DNA from: Microlunatus panaciterrae
GTDB lineage: Bacteria; Actinomycetota; Actinomycetes; Propionibacteriales; Propionibacteriaceae
Assembly (NCBI RefSeq): GCF_016907535.1
Contig: NZ_JAFBCF010000001.1
Coordinates: forward strand, 3,720,001 to 3,784,000
Direction of reading: 5' to 3'
DNA: 64,000 nucleotides
Position numbers and translations under genes: made by a program. The notes under the pieces are model-generated. The model ran no database searches. It saw only the letters and a list, made by a program, of their open reading frames with translations, and had not been told where the DNA came from. This document shows positions 11,397 to 20,521 of the stretch, piece after piece; position 1 is the first letter of the stretch; each line of letters starts with the position of its first letter.

Positions 11397-12055
11397 TGAT
11401 CATTCTGAGCCGGGCTGACCTGGTCGACGCCGCGACCGCCTGGCAGGTCCAGTCCACCGACGTACTGGCCGAGGGCCAGGTCACCACCTACATCGAGGAT
11501 GCGGTGCTGACGCCGGACGGCGAGCGGATGCGACGGCAGTATCTGCGTCATCCGGGTGCCGTCGGGGTGATCGCCCTGGACGAGGACGACCGGGTGGCAT
11601 TGGTCCGGCAGTACCGGCACCCGGTCCGGCACCGGCTGATCGAGCCACCGGCCGGGCTGCTGGACGTGGACGGTGAGGACTACCTCGTCGGGGCCAGGCG
11701 GGAGCTGGCGGAGGAGGTCGACCTCGGCGCCACCGACTGGCGGGTGCTGGTGGACATCTTCACCTCCCCCGGGATGGCTGCCGAGTCGCTGCGGATCTAC
11801 CTCGCCCGCGGCCTGCACGCCGCCGACGCTCCGGAGGACTTCAGCCGGAACCACGAGGAGGCGCACATGGACACGGTCTGGGCGTCCCTGGACGACCTCG
11901 TTGACGCCGTGCTCGCCGGCGACCTGCACAATCCGGTGCTGGTGATGGGCATCCTGGCCGCGGCAGTCGCGCGCAGTCGAGGCGGCTTCGACACCCTCCG
12001 CCCCGCCGACGCCCCCTGGCCCGCCCGCGAGGACCTCCTCCGTTCACTGCCCTGA
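11396..12055 (+). CDS. Nudix hydrolase, ADP-ribose pyrophosphatase type
   Basis: The 219-aa protein has a complete Nudix box: GLLDVDGEDYLVG followed by ARRELAEEVDLGA, with the catalytic REL-EE acidic cluster. The flanking VALVRQYRHPV and a downstream SPGMAAESLRIYLARGL resemble ADP-ribose pyrophosphatases, which hydrolyse ADP-ribose to AMP and ribose-5-phosphate. The start ATG shares a base with the pyrG stop (TGATG), so the two are translationally coupled. The position after pyrG matches Rv1700. Substrate specificity is inferred from family resemblance only. Confidence 0.9.
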
Positions 12056-12840
12056 GGCATAGGCCGCCGGAGCGTGTCGAAGGGCTCTCACGGCCCGGCC
12101 TGAGCCTGGGCGAGGGCCTGAACCACCGAGGTGCTCTGAGCCCGTCGCTTCCATCAGCGTCAAGTGGTCGCCCGCTGGCGCTGGATCCAGGGACGGGAAC
12201 CTTTGGCCGACCATATAGGTGCCAGAAGTCGCGTTCTGTCGAGATTTCGACCCTGAACGGCGTCTGGGGGCTGGAAAGGTCGCGTTCTGTTGAGTTTTTG
12301 GTCGGGATCGGCGTCTGGGGCTGGAGAAGTCGCGTTCTGTCGAGTTTTCGACCTGATCGGCGTCTGGGGGCTGGAAAGGTCGCGTTCTGTTGAGTTTTTG
12401 GTCGGGATCGGCGTCTGGGGCTGGAGAAGTCGCGTTCTGTCGAGTTTTCGACCTGATCGGCGTCTGGGGGCTGGAAAAGTCGCGTTCTGTTGAGTTTTCG
12501 ACCACGTTCAGGGTGGGCGGCAACCCGGGCACGGGGTGAACACACGCATCGGCATGTCAGTGCGGGACGCTGCAAGCCCCACGATGAGGGGAACCGGCGG
12601 CCAGCGATGACGCGCCATTCTGTGTGCTGCCCTCGTTCAGCAGGTGACGCCGGCCGACCCGCAGACTCACACCTCGTCACGGTCGAAGGGCAGCACCACT
12701 TCGCTCTTCGACAGCCTCAGATCAGGGCGCGTCGTGTTGGGTCAGAGCGCGTGGCGTACGCCAGGTTGGGAAGGCATGGCAGGTCTATGCTCGCGTCAGT
12801 GGAGCCTTGATGGCTGCGGGACGACGGATGAGGTGTCCAG
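12056..12840. other. Gene-free stretch of 785 bp between the Nudix gene and ald
   Basis: I see no credible gene. Long minus-strand frames here are produced by the repeat array (12,228-12,503) and read as NSTERDF-type repeats. The rest has no recognisable motif except the ald ribosome site at its right end. Confidence 0.7.
12228..12503 (+). repeat. Tandem intergenic repeat, array A (six copies, 50-bp period)
   Basis: Six copies of a core reading GTCGCGTTCTGTYGAG start at 12,228, 12,279, 12,329, 12,379, 12,429 and 12,479. Odd and even copies differ slightly, so a 100-bp dimer starting at 12,271 is repeated exactly from 12,371. The segments between cores (GGCGTCTGGGG-CTGGA) are themselves conserved. 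The reverse complement of the same core recurs as array B at 42.65-42.98 kb. Function unknown. Confidence 0.9.
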
Positions 12841-13956
12841 ATGCTGGTGGGAGTGCCGACCGAGGTCAAGAACAGCGAGTACCGGGTCGCCCTCACGCCG
12901 TCGGGCGCGCAGGAGCTCACCCGTGCCGGGCATCGGGTGATCGTCCAGTCCGGCGCCGGAGTGGGTTCCTCGATCTCCGACGAGGAATACGCCGCGGCCG
13001 GCGCAGCTATCGTCGATGATCATGAAGCGGTGTGGGGCGATGCCGAGTTGATCTTGAAGGTGAAGGAGCCGATCGAGATCGAGTACGAGCGGATGCGCCC
13101 AGGGCAGGTGCTGTTCACCTACCTGCACCTGGCGGCCAGCCGGGAGTGCACCAAGGCTCTGCTGGACCGCCGCGTCACCGGGATCGCCTACGAGACGGTG
13201 CAGCTGAGCGACGGGTCGCTGCCGTTGCTGGCACCGATGAGCGAAGTGGCGGGCCGGCTCGCCCCGCAGGCCGGTGCCTACCACCTGATGCGCCAGGGCG
13301 GCGGTCGCGGCGTACTGCTGGGTGGGGTCTCCGGGGTGTACGCGGCCAAGGTGGTCGTGCTGGGGGCGGGCGTGGCCGGCATGAACGCGGCCGCAATCGC
13401 CCTCGGCATGCAGGCCGAGGTGCTGCTGCTGGACACCAACATCGACAAGCTGCGACAGGCGGACCGGATCTATCAGGGCCACCTGCAGACCGTCGCCTCT
13501 ACCAGCCTGGAGATCGAGCGGGCGGTGCTGGACGCCGACCTGGTGATCGGCTCGGTGCTGGTGCCCGGAGCCCGGGCGCCGATGCTGATCAGCAACGAGC
13601 TGGTGAGGCGGATGCGCCCCGGCAGTGTGCTGGTCGACGTCGCCATCGACCAGGGTGGCTGTTTCGAGGACTCCCGGCCCACCACCCATGCCGAGCCGAC
13701 GTTCCTCGTGCACGGGTCGGTCTTCTACTGCGTCGCCAACATGCCCGGGGCGGTGCCGAACACCTCCACCCATGCCCTGACCAATGTCACCCTCCCGTAC
13801 GCCCTGGCCCTGGCCGACCACGGCTGGCAGCAGGCCTGCCGCGCCAACCCGGCGCTGGCGATGGGCGTGAACACCCACGACGGCCAGGTCACCTACGCTC
13901 CGGTGGCGACGGCCCATGACCTGCCGCAGACCAGGCTGAGTGAGATCCTGTCCTGA
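12841..13956 (+). CDS. ald: Alanine dehydrogenase
   Basis: NAD-dependent enzyme interconverting L-alanine and pyruvate plus ammonia. The N-terminus [20 protein letters not shown] is diagnostic, with the substrate arginine at residue 15, the active-site lysine K75 in ILKVKEP and histidine H96 in FTYLHLA. The Rossmann fold motif is [13 protein letters not shown], and the C-terminal loop has [11 protein letters not shown]. The length of 371 aa is exactly typical. ATG 12841 is preceded by GAGG at 12,830-12,833. xerD begins two bases after the stop, so they may be co-transcribed. Confidence 0.97.
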   Translation: MLVGVPTEVKNSEYRVALTPSGAQELTRAGHRVIVQSGAGVGSSISDEEYAAAGAAIVDDHEAVWGDAELILKVKEPIEIEYERMRPGQVLFTYLHLAASRECTKALLDRRVTGIAYETVQLSDGSLPLLAPMSEVAGRLAPQAGAYHLMRQGGGRGVLLGGVSGVYAAKVVVLGAGVAGMNAAAIALGMQAEVLLLDTNIDKLRQADRIYQGHLQTVASTSLEIERAVLDADLVIGSVLVPGARAPMLISNELVRRMRPGSVLVDVAIDQGGCFEDSRPTTHAEPTFLVHGSVFYCVANMPGAVPNTSTHALTNVTLPYALALADHGWQQACRANPALAMGVNTHDGQVTYAPVATAHDLPQTRLSEILS

Positions 13957-13958
13957 CT

Positions 13959-14897
13959 GTGACCACCCTGACCACCCTGATCGGCGCCTACCTCGACCAC
14001 CTGACGGTCGAGCGGGGGGTGTCCCGGCACACCTCCAGCGCCTATCGCCGCGACCTGCACAGATATGCCGAGTGGGTGGCCGAGCGTGGCATCCAGGACG
14101 TCGACCAGGTCACCCCCAATCTGATCTCCGACTATGCGATGAGTCTCGCCGAGCCGGGGGAGGACCGACCGGCGCTGGCTCGGACCAGCATCGCGCGAGC
14201 CGTCGTCGCCGTCCGCAGCCTGCACCGGTTCGCCGTCGAGGAGGGGCTGGCGACCGACGACCCTGCCCGGACGGTGCAGCCGCCCAAGCCCGGCCAGCGG
14301 CTGCCGAAGGCCCTCAGCCTCGACCAGATCCAGCGGATGCTGAATGCGGTCGGCACTGACACCCCGCTCGGTACCCGTGACCTGGCCCTGCTCGAGCTGC
14401 TGTACGGGACCGGAGCGCGCATCTCCGAGGTGGTCGAGCTGGACGTCGACGACGTGTCCCGGTTGGTCGCGGCCGCTGCCGAGGACCACGTCGGGCTGCG
14501 GCTGTTCGGCAAGGGGAGCAAGGAACGGATCGTGCCGCTGGGCTCCTACGCCCGCCGGGCGCTGGAGGCCTACCTCGTCCGGGCTCGCCCGGTCCTCGCC
14601 GCGGCCGGCCGCGGCACGCCGGCGCTGTTCCTGAACGCCCGCGGCGGCCGGCTCTCACGGCAGAGCGCCTGGAGCGTGCTGAAGAGCGTCGCTGAGCGGG
14701 CCGGCATCGAGGCCACCGTGTCGCCGCACACCCTGCGACACTCGTTTGCCACCCATCTGCTGGACGGCGGCGCCGATGTCAGGGTGGTGCAGGAGCTACT
14801 CGGCCACGCCTCCGTGACCACGACGCAGATCTACACCCTGGTCACGGTGGACCATTTGCGCGAGGTCTATCTCACTTCTCACCCACGTGCGTACTAG
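13959..14897 (+). CDS. xerD: Tyrosine recombinase XerD
   Basis: XerD with XerC resolves chromosome dimers at dif. The 312-aa protein has a SAM-like N-terminal core-binding domain (residues 1-95) and a catalytic domain with the full set of active residues: Arg in GTGARISEV, Lys in [23 protein letters not shown], and [12 protein letters not shown] with the tyrosine nucleophile. Although it is a recombinase, it sits in the conserved xerD-parA-scpA-scpB order and is far from the tRNA-Glu islands, so it is the housekeeping enzyme rather than an element integrase. GTG 13959 follows ald by 2 bp. The stop TAG lies in a possible -10 region (14,892-14,900) for the next operon. Confidence 0.94.
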   Translation: MTTLTTLIGAYLDHLTVERGVSRHTSSAYRRDLHRYAEWVAERGIQDVDQVTPNLISDYAMSLAEPGEDRPALARTSIARAVVAVRSLHRFAVEEGLATDDPARTVQPPKPGQRLPKALSLDQIQRMLNAVGTDTPLGTRDLALLELLYGTGARISEVVELDVDDVSRLVAAAAEDHVGLRLFGKGSKERIVPLGSYARRALEAYLVRARPVLAAAGRGTPALFLNARGGRLSRQSAWSVLKSVAERAGIEATVSPHTLRHSFATHLLDGGADVRVVQELLGHASVTTTQIYTLVTVDHLREVYLTSHPRAY

Positions 14898-14945
14898 GGT
14901 GAGCCGAAACAACTCACCGAGATGGTGATGCGAGGAGGAAAACCC

Positions 14946-16208
14946 GTGGAGAGATCCCACGAGCCGACCGAGACGGCCTTCCGGCCGGCGGGGGATGCTG
15001 AGCACCAGCCGCAGCACCAGCCCCATACCAACGGATTCCCCACCTCCAATGGCCATCAGGGCCACCACGACGACGATCCAACGGCTGCTCAGAACGGGCC
15101 GTCCACGGAGGTCGCCCACAGCGACGTCCCCGAGGCGCTGGAGGAGCTCTACGACCCGAGCGAGAACGCCTCCGTGCACGAGCAGTTCGTGGTGCCGAAC
15201 CCGCCGGTTGCCACCGAGCCGCAACCGGACCAGGACGAGCCAGTTCTCGAGCCCGCCGTCGACCGTAGCGGCGAGGAGGAGGCCGACGAGGCCGACGGGC
15301 TGTTCCCCGGTTTCCACGCCGGCTCTGCGGCGTCGCCGCCTGCCGCGACCGCCGGGTCGACCGGACCGGAACTCGGCCCGACCGGGCGGCCCTGGCCGGA
15401 CATCCCCGAACCGACACCGGTCTCGGGGCATGGTCCAGCGATGATCGTGGCGATGTGCAACCAGAAGGGCGGCGTCGGCAAGACGACCACCACCATCAAC
15501 CTTGGCGCTGCGCTGGTGGAGACCGGCCGCAAGGTGCTGCTGGTCGACTTCGACCCGCAGGGTTCGCTGTCGGTGGGTCTCGGTGTCAACCCGCACACGC
15601 TGGAGCTGAGCATCTACAACCTGCTGCTCGGCCGGGACACCGATATCGACGACGTCATCGCCGAGACCAACGTCGAGGGGCTCGACATTCTGCCGAGCAA
15701 CATCGACCTGTCCGCAGCCGAGGTGCAGCTGGTCTCCGAGGTCGCCCGTGAGCAGACCCTGCTGCGGGTGCTGGAGCGGATCAGGGACCGCTACGACGTC
15801 ATCCTGATCGACTGCGCCCCGTCGCTCGGCCTGCTGACGGTGAACGCGCTGACGGCGGCCGACAAGGTGATCATGCCGCTGGAGTGCGAGTTCTTCGCCC
15901 TCCGCGGCATCGCGCTGCTGACCGACACCATCTCCAAGGTGCAGGACCGGCTCAACCCGCAGCTGGAGATCCTGGGCATCCTCGGGACCATGTACGACCC
16001 CCGCACGCTGCACAGCCGCGAGGTGCTGGAACGAGTGGTGCAGGCGTTCGGCGAGACCGTCTTCCACACCGTCATCCGGCGTACGGTGAAGTTCCCCGAG
16101 ACGACGGTGGCCGGTGAGCCGATCACCACCTACGCCACCAGCTCGCCGGGCGCCGCGGCCTACCGTTCCCTGGCGCGTGAGGTGCTGGCACGGTGCCTCG
16201 TCGAGTGA
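14946..16208 (+). CDS. ParA-family ATPase with long disordered N-terminus
   Basis: A 420-aa ParA/MinD-type ATPase. Residues 1-160 are low complexity (P, E, Q, H rich) and the ATPase begins at MIVAMCNQKGGVGKTTTTIN, the deviant Walker A motif; later motifs are DFDPQGSLS and VILIDCAPSLGLLT. It is not the parAB partition gene, since no parB follows. It is the paralogue next to scpAB (Rv1708 type), whose exact role is not settled but which is linked to chromosome segregation by context. GTG 14946 is chosen because GAGGAGG at 14,932-14,938 precedes it by seven bases; an ATG at 14,922 has no ribosome site. Confidence 0.9.
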   Translation: MERSHEPTETAFRPAGDAEHQPQHQPHTNGFPTSNGHQGHHDDDPTAAQNGPSTEVAHSDVPEALEELYDPSENASVHEQFVVPNPPVATEPQPDQDEPVLEPAVDRSGEEEADEADGLFPGFHAGSAASPPAATAGSTGPELGPTGRPWPDIPEPTPVSGHGPAMIVAMCNQKGGVGKTTTTINLGAALVETGRKVLLVDFDPQGSLSVGLGVNPHTLELSIYNLLLGRDTDIDDVIAETNVEGLDILPSNIDLSAAEVQLVSEVAREQTLLRVLERIRDRYDVILIDCAPSLGLLTVNALTAADKVIMPLECEFFALRGIALLTDTISKVQDRLNPQLEILGILGTMYDPRTLHSREVLERVVQAFGETVFHTVIRRTVKFPETTVAGEPITTYATSSPGAAAYRSLAREVLARCLVE

Positions 16209-16636
16209 GCCTGCCGGGTGCGGCCGAGCTCTTCCGCAGCACGCACCCGAGCGATCGGGACCAGACTGGCAGCGACCGGACGGGCGACGACAGAACCGGG
16301 GGCGAGAGGCCCAAGGCGCCGCCGCAGCAGCACAGGCCAGCGGAGGAGTCCCCGCCCCGACCGGCTCCGTCGGCAGCCCCGGCGGAGTCGCCGGCGCCTG
16401 TTTCCCGTGCCGGGCGACGAGGGTCCGGCCGGGTCCGGCACGACGAGAAGATCACGGTGTACGTCAGCGGCGACGAGCTGCTCGCACTCGAGCAGGCCAG
16501 GCTGACGCTGCGCGCCGAGCACGGGATGGCGGTGGATCGCGGCCGGATCGTCCGGGAGGCGATCGCGGCCGTGATCGCCGAGCTGGCCGAACGGGGCTCC
16601 GACTCCGAGCTGGTCCGCAGGCTGTCGCAGTCGTGA
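16193..16636 (+). CDS. Small protein with possible ribbon-helix-helix domain between parA and scpA
   Basis: 147 aa. The first 80 residues are disordered (P, Q, R, D, T rich). The last 55, starting at KITVYVSGDELLALEQARL, have a beta strand followed by two helices with VDRGRIVREAIAAVIAEL, the outline of a ribbon-helix-helix DNA-binding fold. Being placed between a ParA-like ATPase and scpA suggests a DNA-bound partner of that ATPase. Start choice is between GTG 16193 (GAGG ten bases upstream) and GTG 16205 (overlapping the parA stop). The scpA start overlaps its stop as GTGA. Confidence 0.72.
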   Translation: MPRRVSLPGAAELFRSTHPSDRDQTGSDRTGDDRTGGERPKAPPQQHRPAEESPPRPAPSAAPAESPAPVSRAGRRGSGRVRHDEKITVYVSGDELLALEQARLTLRAEHGMAVDRGRIVREAIAAVIAELAERGSDSELVRRLSQS

Positions 16637-17586
16637 GCGTGACGTCCCTGCCGACCGAGCCCGACTCGTCCGGTGGCAAGTTCCAGGTGCACCTCGCGAA
16701 CTTCGAGGGCCCCTTCGACCTGCTGCTGCAGCTGATCTCGCGGCACAAGATGGACATCACCGAGGTGGCGCTCTCCCGGGTGACCGATGAGTTCATCGCC
16801 CACATCAGGGCCGCCGGACCGCAGTGGGATCTCGAGCAGACCAGCCAGTTCGTGCTGGTCGCGGCCACCCTGCTGGACCTCAAAGCCGCCCGGCTGATCC
16901 CGTCCGGCGAGGTGGACGACCCGGAGGACCTGGCCCTGCTGGAGGCGCGTGACCTACTGTTCGCCCGCCTGCTGCAGTACCGCGCCTTCAAGCAGATCGC
17001 CGCCTTCCTTGCCGGGACGCTGGAGTCGCAGGGGCGGCGGTACCCGCGGACCGTTGGACTCGAGCCGCAGTTCGCCCATCTGCTTCCCGAGGTGACCATC
17101 ACCATCACCCTGGACAGGTTCGCTGCGCTTGCGGTCAAGGCGATGACGCCCAAGGAAGCGGACGTGGTGTCGCTGGCCCACCTGCACGCCCCGACAGTCT
17201 CGGTTCGCGAGCAGGCACAGATCGTGGTAGACCGGCTTCGCCGTGCCCGCGCACTCACCTTCCGGGCTCTGACCGGCGACTCGCCCGACCGGGTGACCAC
17301 CGTCTGCCGGTTCCTGTCCCTGCTCGAGCTGTTCCGCGAAGGAGCGGTCGCGTTCGAGCAGCTCACCCCGCTCGGCGAGCTGACGATCCGCTGGACCGGC
17401 GCCGACGACGGCGACCTGCAGATCTCTGACGAGTTCGACGTCGCCGCCGGCCCCGGCGACGACGACACCCAGGCGAAGCCCCCCGGTCCCGACGCGGCCA
17501 GCGGGGACTCCGCCCACCCGACCTCGACCGGCCCTGCCTCGGAGGAGAACGACGTGACATCGAACCAGGAGGACGCCGGTGGCTGA
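16633..17586 (+). CDS. scpA: Segregation and condensation protein A
   Basis: ScpA is the kleisin of the SMC-ScpAB condensin. The N-terminal segment FQVHLANFEGPFDLLLQLI and RHKMDITEVALSRVTDEF is characteristic, followed by LVAATLLDLKAARLIP. The C-terminal winged helix includes VTTVCRFLSLLELFREGAVAFEQ. After residue about 270 there is a 45-residue acidic tail not found in short ScpA versions. GTG 16633 overlaps the preceding stop, and a GTG at 16,639 is also possible. scpB starts inside its 3' end. Confidence 0.94.
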   Translation: MSVTSLPTEPDSSGGKFQVHLANFEGPFDLLLQLISRHKMDITEVALSRVTDEFIAHIRAAGPQWDLEQTSQFVLVAATLLDLKAARLIPSGEVDDPEDLALLEARDLLFARLLQYRAFKQIAAFLAGTLESQGRRYPRTVGLEPQFAHLLPEVTITITLDRFAALAVKAMTPKEADVVSLAHLHAPTVSVREQAQIVVDRLRRARALTFRALTGDSPDRVTTVCRFLSLLELFREGAVAFEQLTPLGELTIRWTGADDGDLQISDEFDVAAGPGDDDTQAKPPGPDAASGDSAHPTSTGPASEENDVTSNQEDAGG

Positions 17587-18289
17587 CGACAACGAGCTGG
17601 ACCCCTCCGACGAGACTGCCGAGCAGGCGGCCCCCCGGACGGCGGCGGACATCAGCGGACCGGTCGAGGCGCTGCTGCTGCTCGCCGAGGAGCCGGTGAC
17701 CGAGACCAGCCTGGCGACGACGCTCAACGTGCCGGTCAGTGTCGTCGCCGACTGCCTGGCCGAGCTGGTGCAGTTCTACGACCAGACCGGCCGGGGCTTC
17801 GAGCTGCGCAGGGTGGGCGAGGGCTGGCGCTACTACACCCGGGCCGAGCACGCCGACGTCGTGGCAGCCTCCGTGCTGGAGGGACAGCAGTCCCGGCTGT
17901 CGCAGGCGGCTCTGGAGACGCTGGCCGTGGTCGCCTACCAGCAGCCGATCTCACGGGGTCGCATCTCTGCCGTACGCGGGGTCAACGTCGACGGCGTGAT
18001 CCGCACCCTGCTCTCCCGCGGACTGCTCGAGGAGGCCGGCCCCGACCAGGAGACCGGCGCGATGGTCTTCCGCACCACCAGCTATTTCCTCGAACGGATG
18101 GGGATGCGGTCGCTGGACGAGCTGCCCGAGCTCGCCCCCCACCTCCCCGACGTCGAGGAGCTGGAGGCGGAGCTGGGCCAGCTGGCGGCCGTCCCACAAC
18201 CGGCCGACACCGATGATGCTGCTCATGCCACCACTTCTAGTGACCACCCCGACGACCCGACGCCCAGCCGATCCGGAGACGACCAGTGA
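17579..18289 (+). CDS. scpB: Segregation and condensation protein B
   Basis: ScpB pairs with ScpA in condensin. Two winged-helix domains are visible: EALLLLAEEPVTETSLA through RRVGEGWRYYTRAEHA, then LSQAALETLAVVAYQQPISRGRIS with the conserved VNVDGVIRTLLSRGLLEEAG. The acidic N-terminus (residues 1-25) and the 50-residue C-terminal tail are disordered. GTG 17579 has an AGGAGG about seven bases upstream inside scpA. The stop overlaps the start of the pseudouridine synthase gene. Confidence 0.94.
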   Translation: MADDNELDPSDETAEQAAPRTAADISGPVEALLLLAEEPVTETSLATTLNVPVSVVADCLAELVQFYDQTGRGFELRRVGEGWRYYTRAEHADVVAASVLEGQQSRLSQAALETLAVVAYQQPISRGRISAVRGVNVDGVIRTLLSRGLLEEAGPDQETGAMVFRTTSYFLERMGMRSLDELPELAPHLPDVEELEAELGQLAAVPQPADTDDAAHATTSSDHPDDPTPSRSGDDQ

Positions 18290-19020
18290 GCCAAGAGACA
18301 GGCGTTCGACTGCAGAAGGTGCTGGCCGCGGCCGGCATCGCCTCCAGACGAGCCAGCGAGATCATGATCAGCGAGGGCCGGGTCGAGGTGAACGGCCGCA
18401 TCGTCACCGAGCAGGGACTGAGGATCGACCCCGAGCGTGACGTGGTCCGCGTCGACGGATCACGGATCCCGCCCCCGCGCCACCACGTCTACGTCGTCTT
18501 CAACAAGCCGCGGGGGGTGGTGTCCACCATGGATGACCCCGAGGGGCGACCGACGTTGACCGAATACCTGCAGACCCGCAAGGAGCGGCTGTTCCACGTC
18601 GGCCGGCTGGACACCGACACCGAGGGCCTGTTGATCTTGACCAACGACGGCGACTTCGCCCACAAGCTGGCGCACCCGTCGTACGAGGTGCCCAAGACCT
18701 ACCTGGCCGAGGTGACCGGGCTGGTGTCGCCACAGACGCTGAAGCGGCTGAAGGCCGGGATCACCCTCGAGGACGGCCCGGTCAAGCCCGACCAGGTCAA
18801 GATCGTCTCCACCAGCGGCGACCGGACGCTGGTGCGGATCACCTTGCACGAGGGACGCAACCGGCTGGTCCGTCGCACCCTCGAGGCGGTCGGGCATCCG
18901 GTGCGCCGGTTGTCGCGGACCGGCATCGGGCCGGTCCGGTTGGGCAGCCTCAAGGTCGGCACCCTGCGCGACCTGACCCGTGACGAGCTCGGCGGCCTGC
19001 TGGATCTCATCAGCGACTAG
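18286..19020 (+). CDS. RsuA/RluB-family rRNA pseudouridine synthase
   Basis: An N-terminal S4 RNA-binding domain ([20 protein letters not shown]) is followed by the RsuA/RluB/E/F catalytic domain with the active aspartate in [20 protein letters not shown]. The enzyme isomerises a uridine in rRNA, most likely the RluB target in 23S rRNA helix 89 by similarity. At 244 aa it is normal for actinobacteria. The GTG start overlaps the scpB stop (GTGA), the conserved scpA-scpB-rluB arrangement. It ends the operon; pafA has its own upstream region. Confidence 0.92.
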   Translation: MSQETGVRLQKVLAAAGIASRRASEIMISEGRVEVNGRIVTEQGLRIDPERDVVRVDGSRIPPPRHHVYVVFNKPRGVVSTMDDPEGRPTLTEYLQTRKERLFHVGRLDTDTEGLLILTNDGDFAHKLAHPSYEVPKTYLAEVTGLVSPQTLKRLKAGITLEDGPVKPDQVKIVSTSGDRTLVRITLHEGRNRLVRRTLEAVGHPVRRLSRTGIGPVRLGSLKVGTLRDLTRDELGGLLDLISD

Positions 19021-19099
19021 TCGGACTCGATCCGGTGAATGGCCACGTTTCCTTTCCACGAGTGGTTACGCTTGGATCCAGTCGATGACGAGGAGCACA

Positions 19100-20473
19100 G
19101 TGGACCGGAGGATCTACGGTCTCGAGACCGAGTACGGGGTGGCTTGCACCTCCGGTGGCAGTCGCCGGCTCACTCCCGACGAGGTGGCCAGGTATCTGTT
19201 CCGCCGGGTGGTGACCTGGGGTCGGTCGAGCAACGTGTTCCTGCGGAACGGGTCGCGGATCTATCTGGACGTGGGATCCCACCCGGAGTACGCCACCGCG
19301 GAGTGTGACGACCTCGGACAGCTGATCGCCCACGACCGGGCGGGCGAGCGCATTCTCGAGGACCTCATCGTCGACGCCGAGCAGCGACTGCTGGCCGAAG
19401 GCATCCAGGGCGACATCTACCTGTTCAAGAACAACACCGACAGCCACGGCAACTCCTACGGCTGTCACGAGAACTACCTCATCTCGCGGATCGGCGACTT
19501 CGCCAAGATCACCGATGTATTGGTGCCGTTCCTGGTCTCGCGGCAGCTGATCTGCGGTGCGGGGAAGGTGATGCACACCCCGCGCGGCGCCGAGTACTGC
19601 ATCAGCCAGCGGGCCGAGCACATCTGGGAGAGCGTCTCCTCGGCCACCACCCGCAGTCGCCCGATCATCAACACCCGCGACGAGCCGCACGCGGACCCGG
19701 AACGGTACCGCCGGCTGCACGTCATCGTCGGCGACTCCAACATGAGCGAGACCACCACGTTGCTGAAGGTCGGCAGTGCCGAGCTGGTGCTGCAGCTGAT
19801 CGAGGCCGGTGTCGGAATGCGGGACCTCACCCTGGAGAACCCGATCCGGGCCATCCGTGACATCTCCCGGGACCGAACCGGCCGGACGAAGGTCTCGTTG
19901 GCCAACGGGAAACGGATGTCCGCGCTGGAGATCCAGACCGAGTACTTCGACAAGGTGGCCGAGTACGTCCACGGCAACGGCCTGGACACCCCGGTGAACG
20001 CGCGGGTGCTGGACCTGTGGGAACGGACCCTGCGGGCCGTGTCGGAGGACAAGCTGGCGCTGATCGACACCGAGATCGACTGGGCCATCAAGTTCAAGCT
20101 GCTGGACCGCTACTCCGCCAAGCACAACATGACGCTTGCCGACCCGCGGATCGCCCAGCTCGACCTGGCCTACCATGACATCCGGCGGGCGCGCGGGCTG
20201 TTCACCTTGATGGAGCGCCGTGGCACCGTCGCCCGAGTGACCAGCGACCCGGCCGTCTTCCGGGCCAAGTCCGTCCCGCCGCAGAGTACCCGCGCCAAGC
20301 TGCGCGGCGACTTCATCCGCGCCGCCCAGGATGCCCGGGCCGACTACACCGTGGACTGGGTGCACCTGAAGCTCAACGACCAGGCGCAGCGTACAGTCCT
20401 GTGCAAGGACCCGTTCTCCGCCGTGGACGGGCGGGTGGAACGGCTGATCTCCACGATGCGGCGCAGCCACTGA
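19100..20473 (+). CDS. pafA: Pup-protein ligase PafA
   Basis: PafA couples the C-terminal glutamate of Pup to lysines of target proteins for the bacterial proteasome. The protein matches mycobacterial PafA nearly throughout: [12 protein letters not shown] with the ATP-site glutamate, [60 protein letters not shown] and [20 protein letters not shown]. At 457 aa it is full length. GTG 19100 is preferred because GAGGAG about six bases upstream sets it; an in-frame ATG at 19,085 would add five residues. No pup, dop or prcBA gene lies in this window, unlike the layouts where they are close to pafA. Confidence 0.96.
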   Translation: MDRRIYGLETEYGVACTSGGSRRLTPDEVARYLFRRVVTWGRSSNVFLRNGSRIYLDVGSHPEYATAECDDLGQLIAHDRAGERILEDLIVDAEQRLLAEGIQGDIYLFKNNTDSHGNSYGCHENYLISRIGDFAKITDVLVPFLVSRQLICGAGKVMHTPRGAEYCISQRAEHIWESVSSATTRSRPIINTRDEPHADPERYRRLHVIVGDSNMSETTTLLKVGSAELVLQLIEAGVGMRDLTLENPIRAIRDISRDRTGRTKVSLANGKRMSALEIQTEYFDKVAEYVHGNGLDTPVNARVLDLWERTLRAVSEDKLALIDTEIDWAIKFKLLDRYSAKHNMTLADPRIAQLDLAYHDIRRARGLFTLMERRGTVARVTSDPAVFRAKSVPPQSTRAKLRGDFIRAAQDARADYTVDWVHLKLNDQAQRTVLCKDPFSAVDGRVERLISTMRRSH

Positions 20474-20509
20474 GCGCAGCCGGATAGCGGCGGATTTCCG
20501 CTCGGCGGG

Positions 20510-20515
20510 TATCGT
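20510..20515 (+). promoter_or_regulatory. -10 element of the FKBP gene (TATCGT)
   Basis: TATCGT ends six bases before the GTG start with no ribosome site between, indicating a leaderless transcript. Confidence 0.45.
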
Positions 20516-20521
20516 TCCCGG

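Noticed and set aside
12044-12532. Minus-strand frame of 162 codons with NSTERDF-type repeats
   Set aside because: It is a by-product of the 50-bp repeat array; two minus-strand frames are open through it and neither has a ribosome site or domain.
13959-14897. Tyrosine recombinase as the integrase of the tRNA-Glu elements
   Set aside because: It lies 39 kb away in the conserved xerD-parA-scpAB order and has XerD motifs; it is the dimer-resolution enzyme.
14946-16208. Chromosomal parAB partition locus near the origin
   Set aside because: No parB and no parS-like palindrome is present; the gene is the scpAB-linked ParA paralogue.
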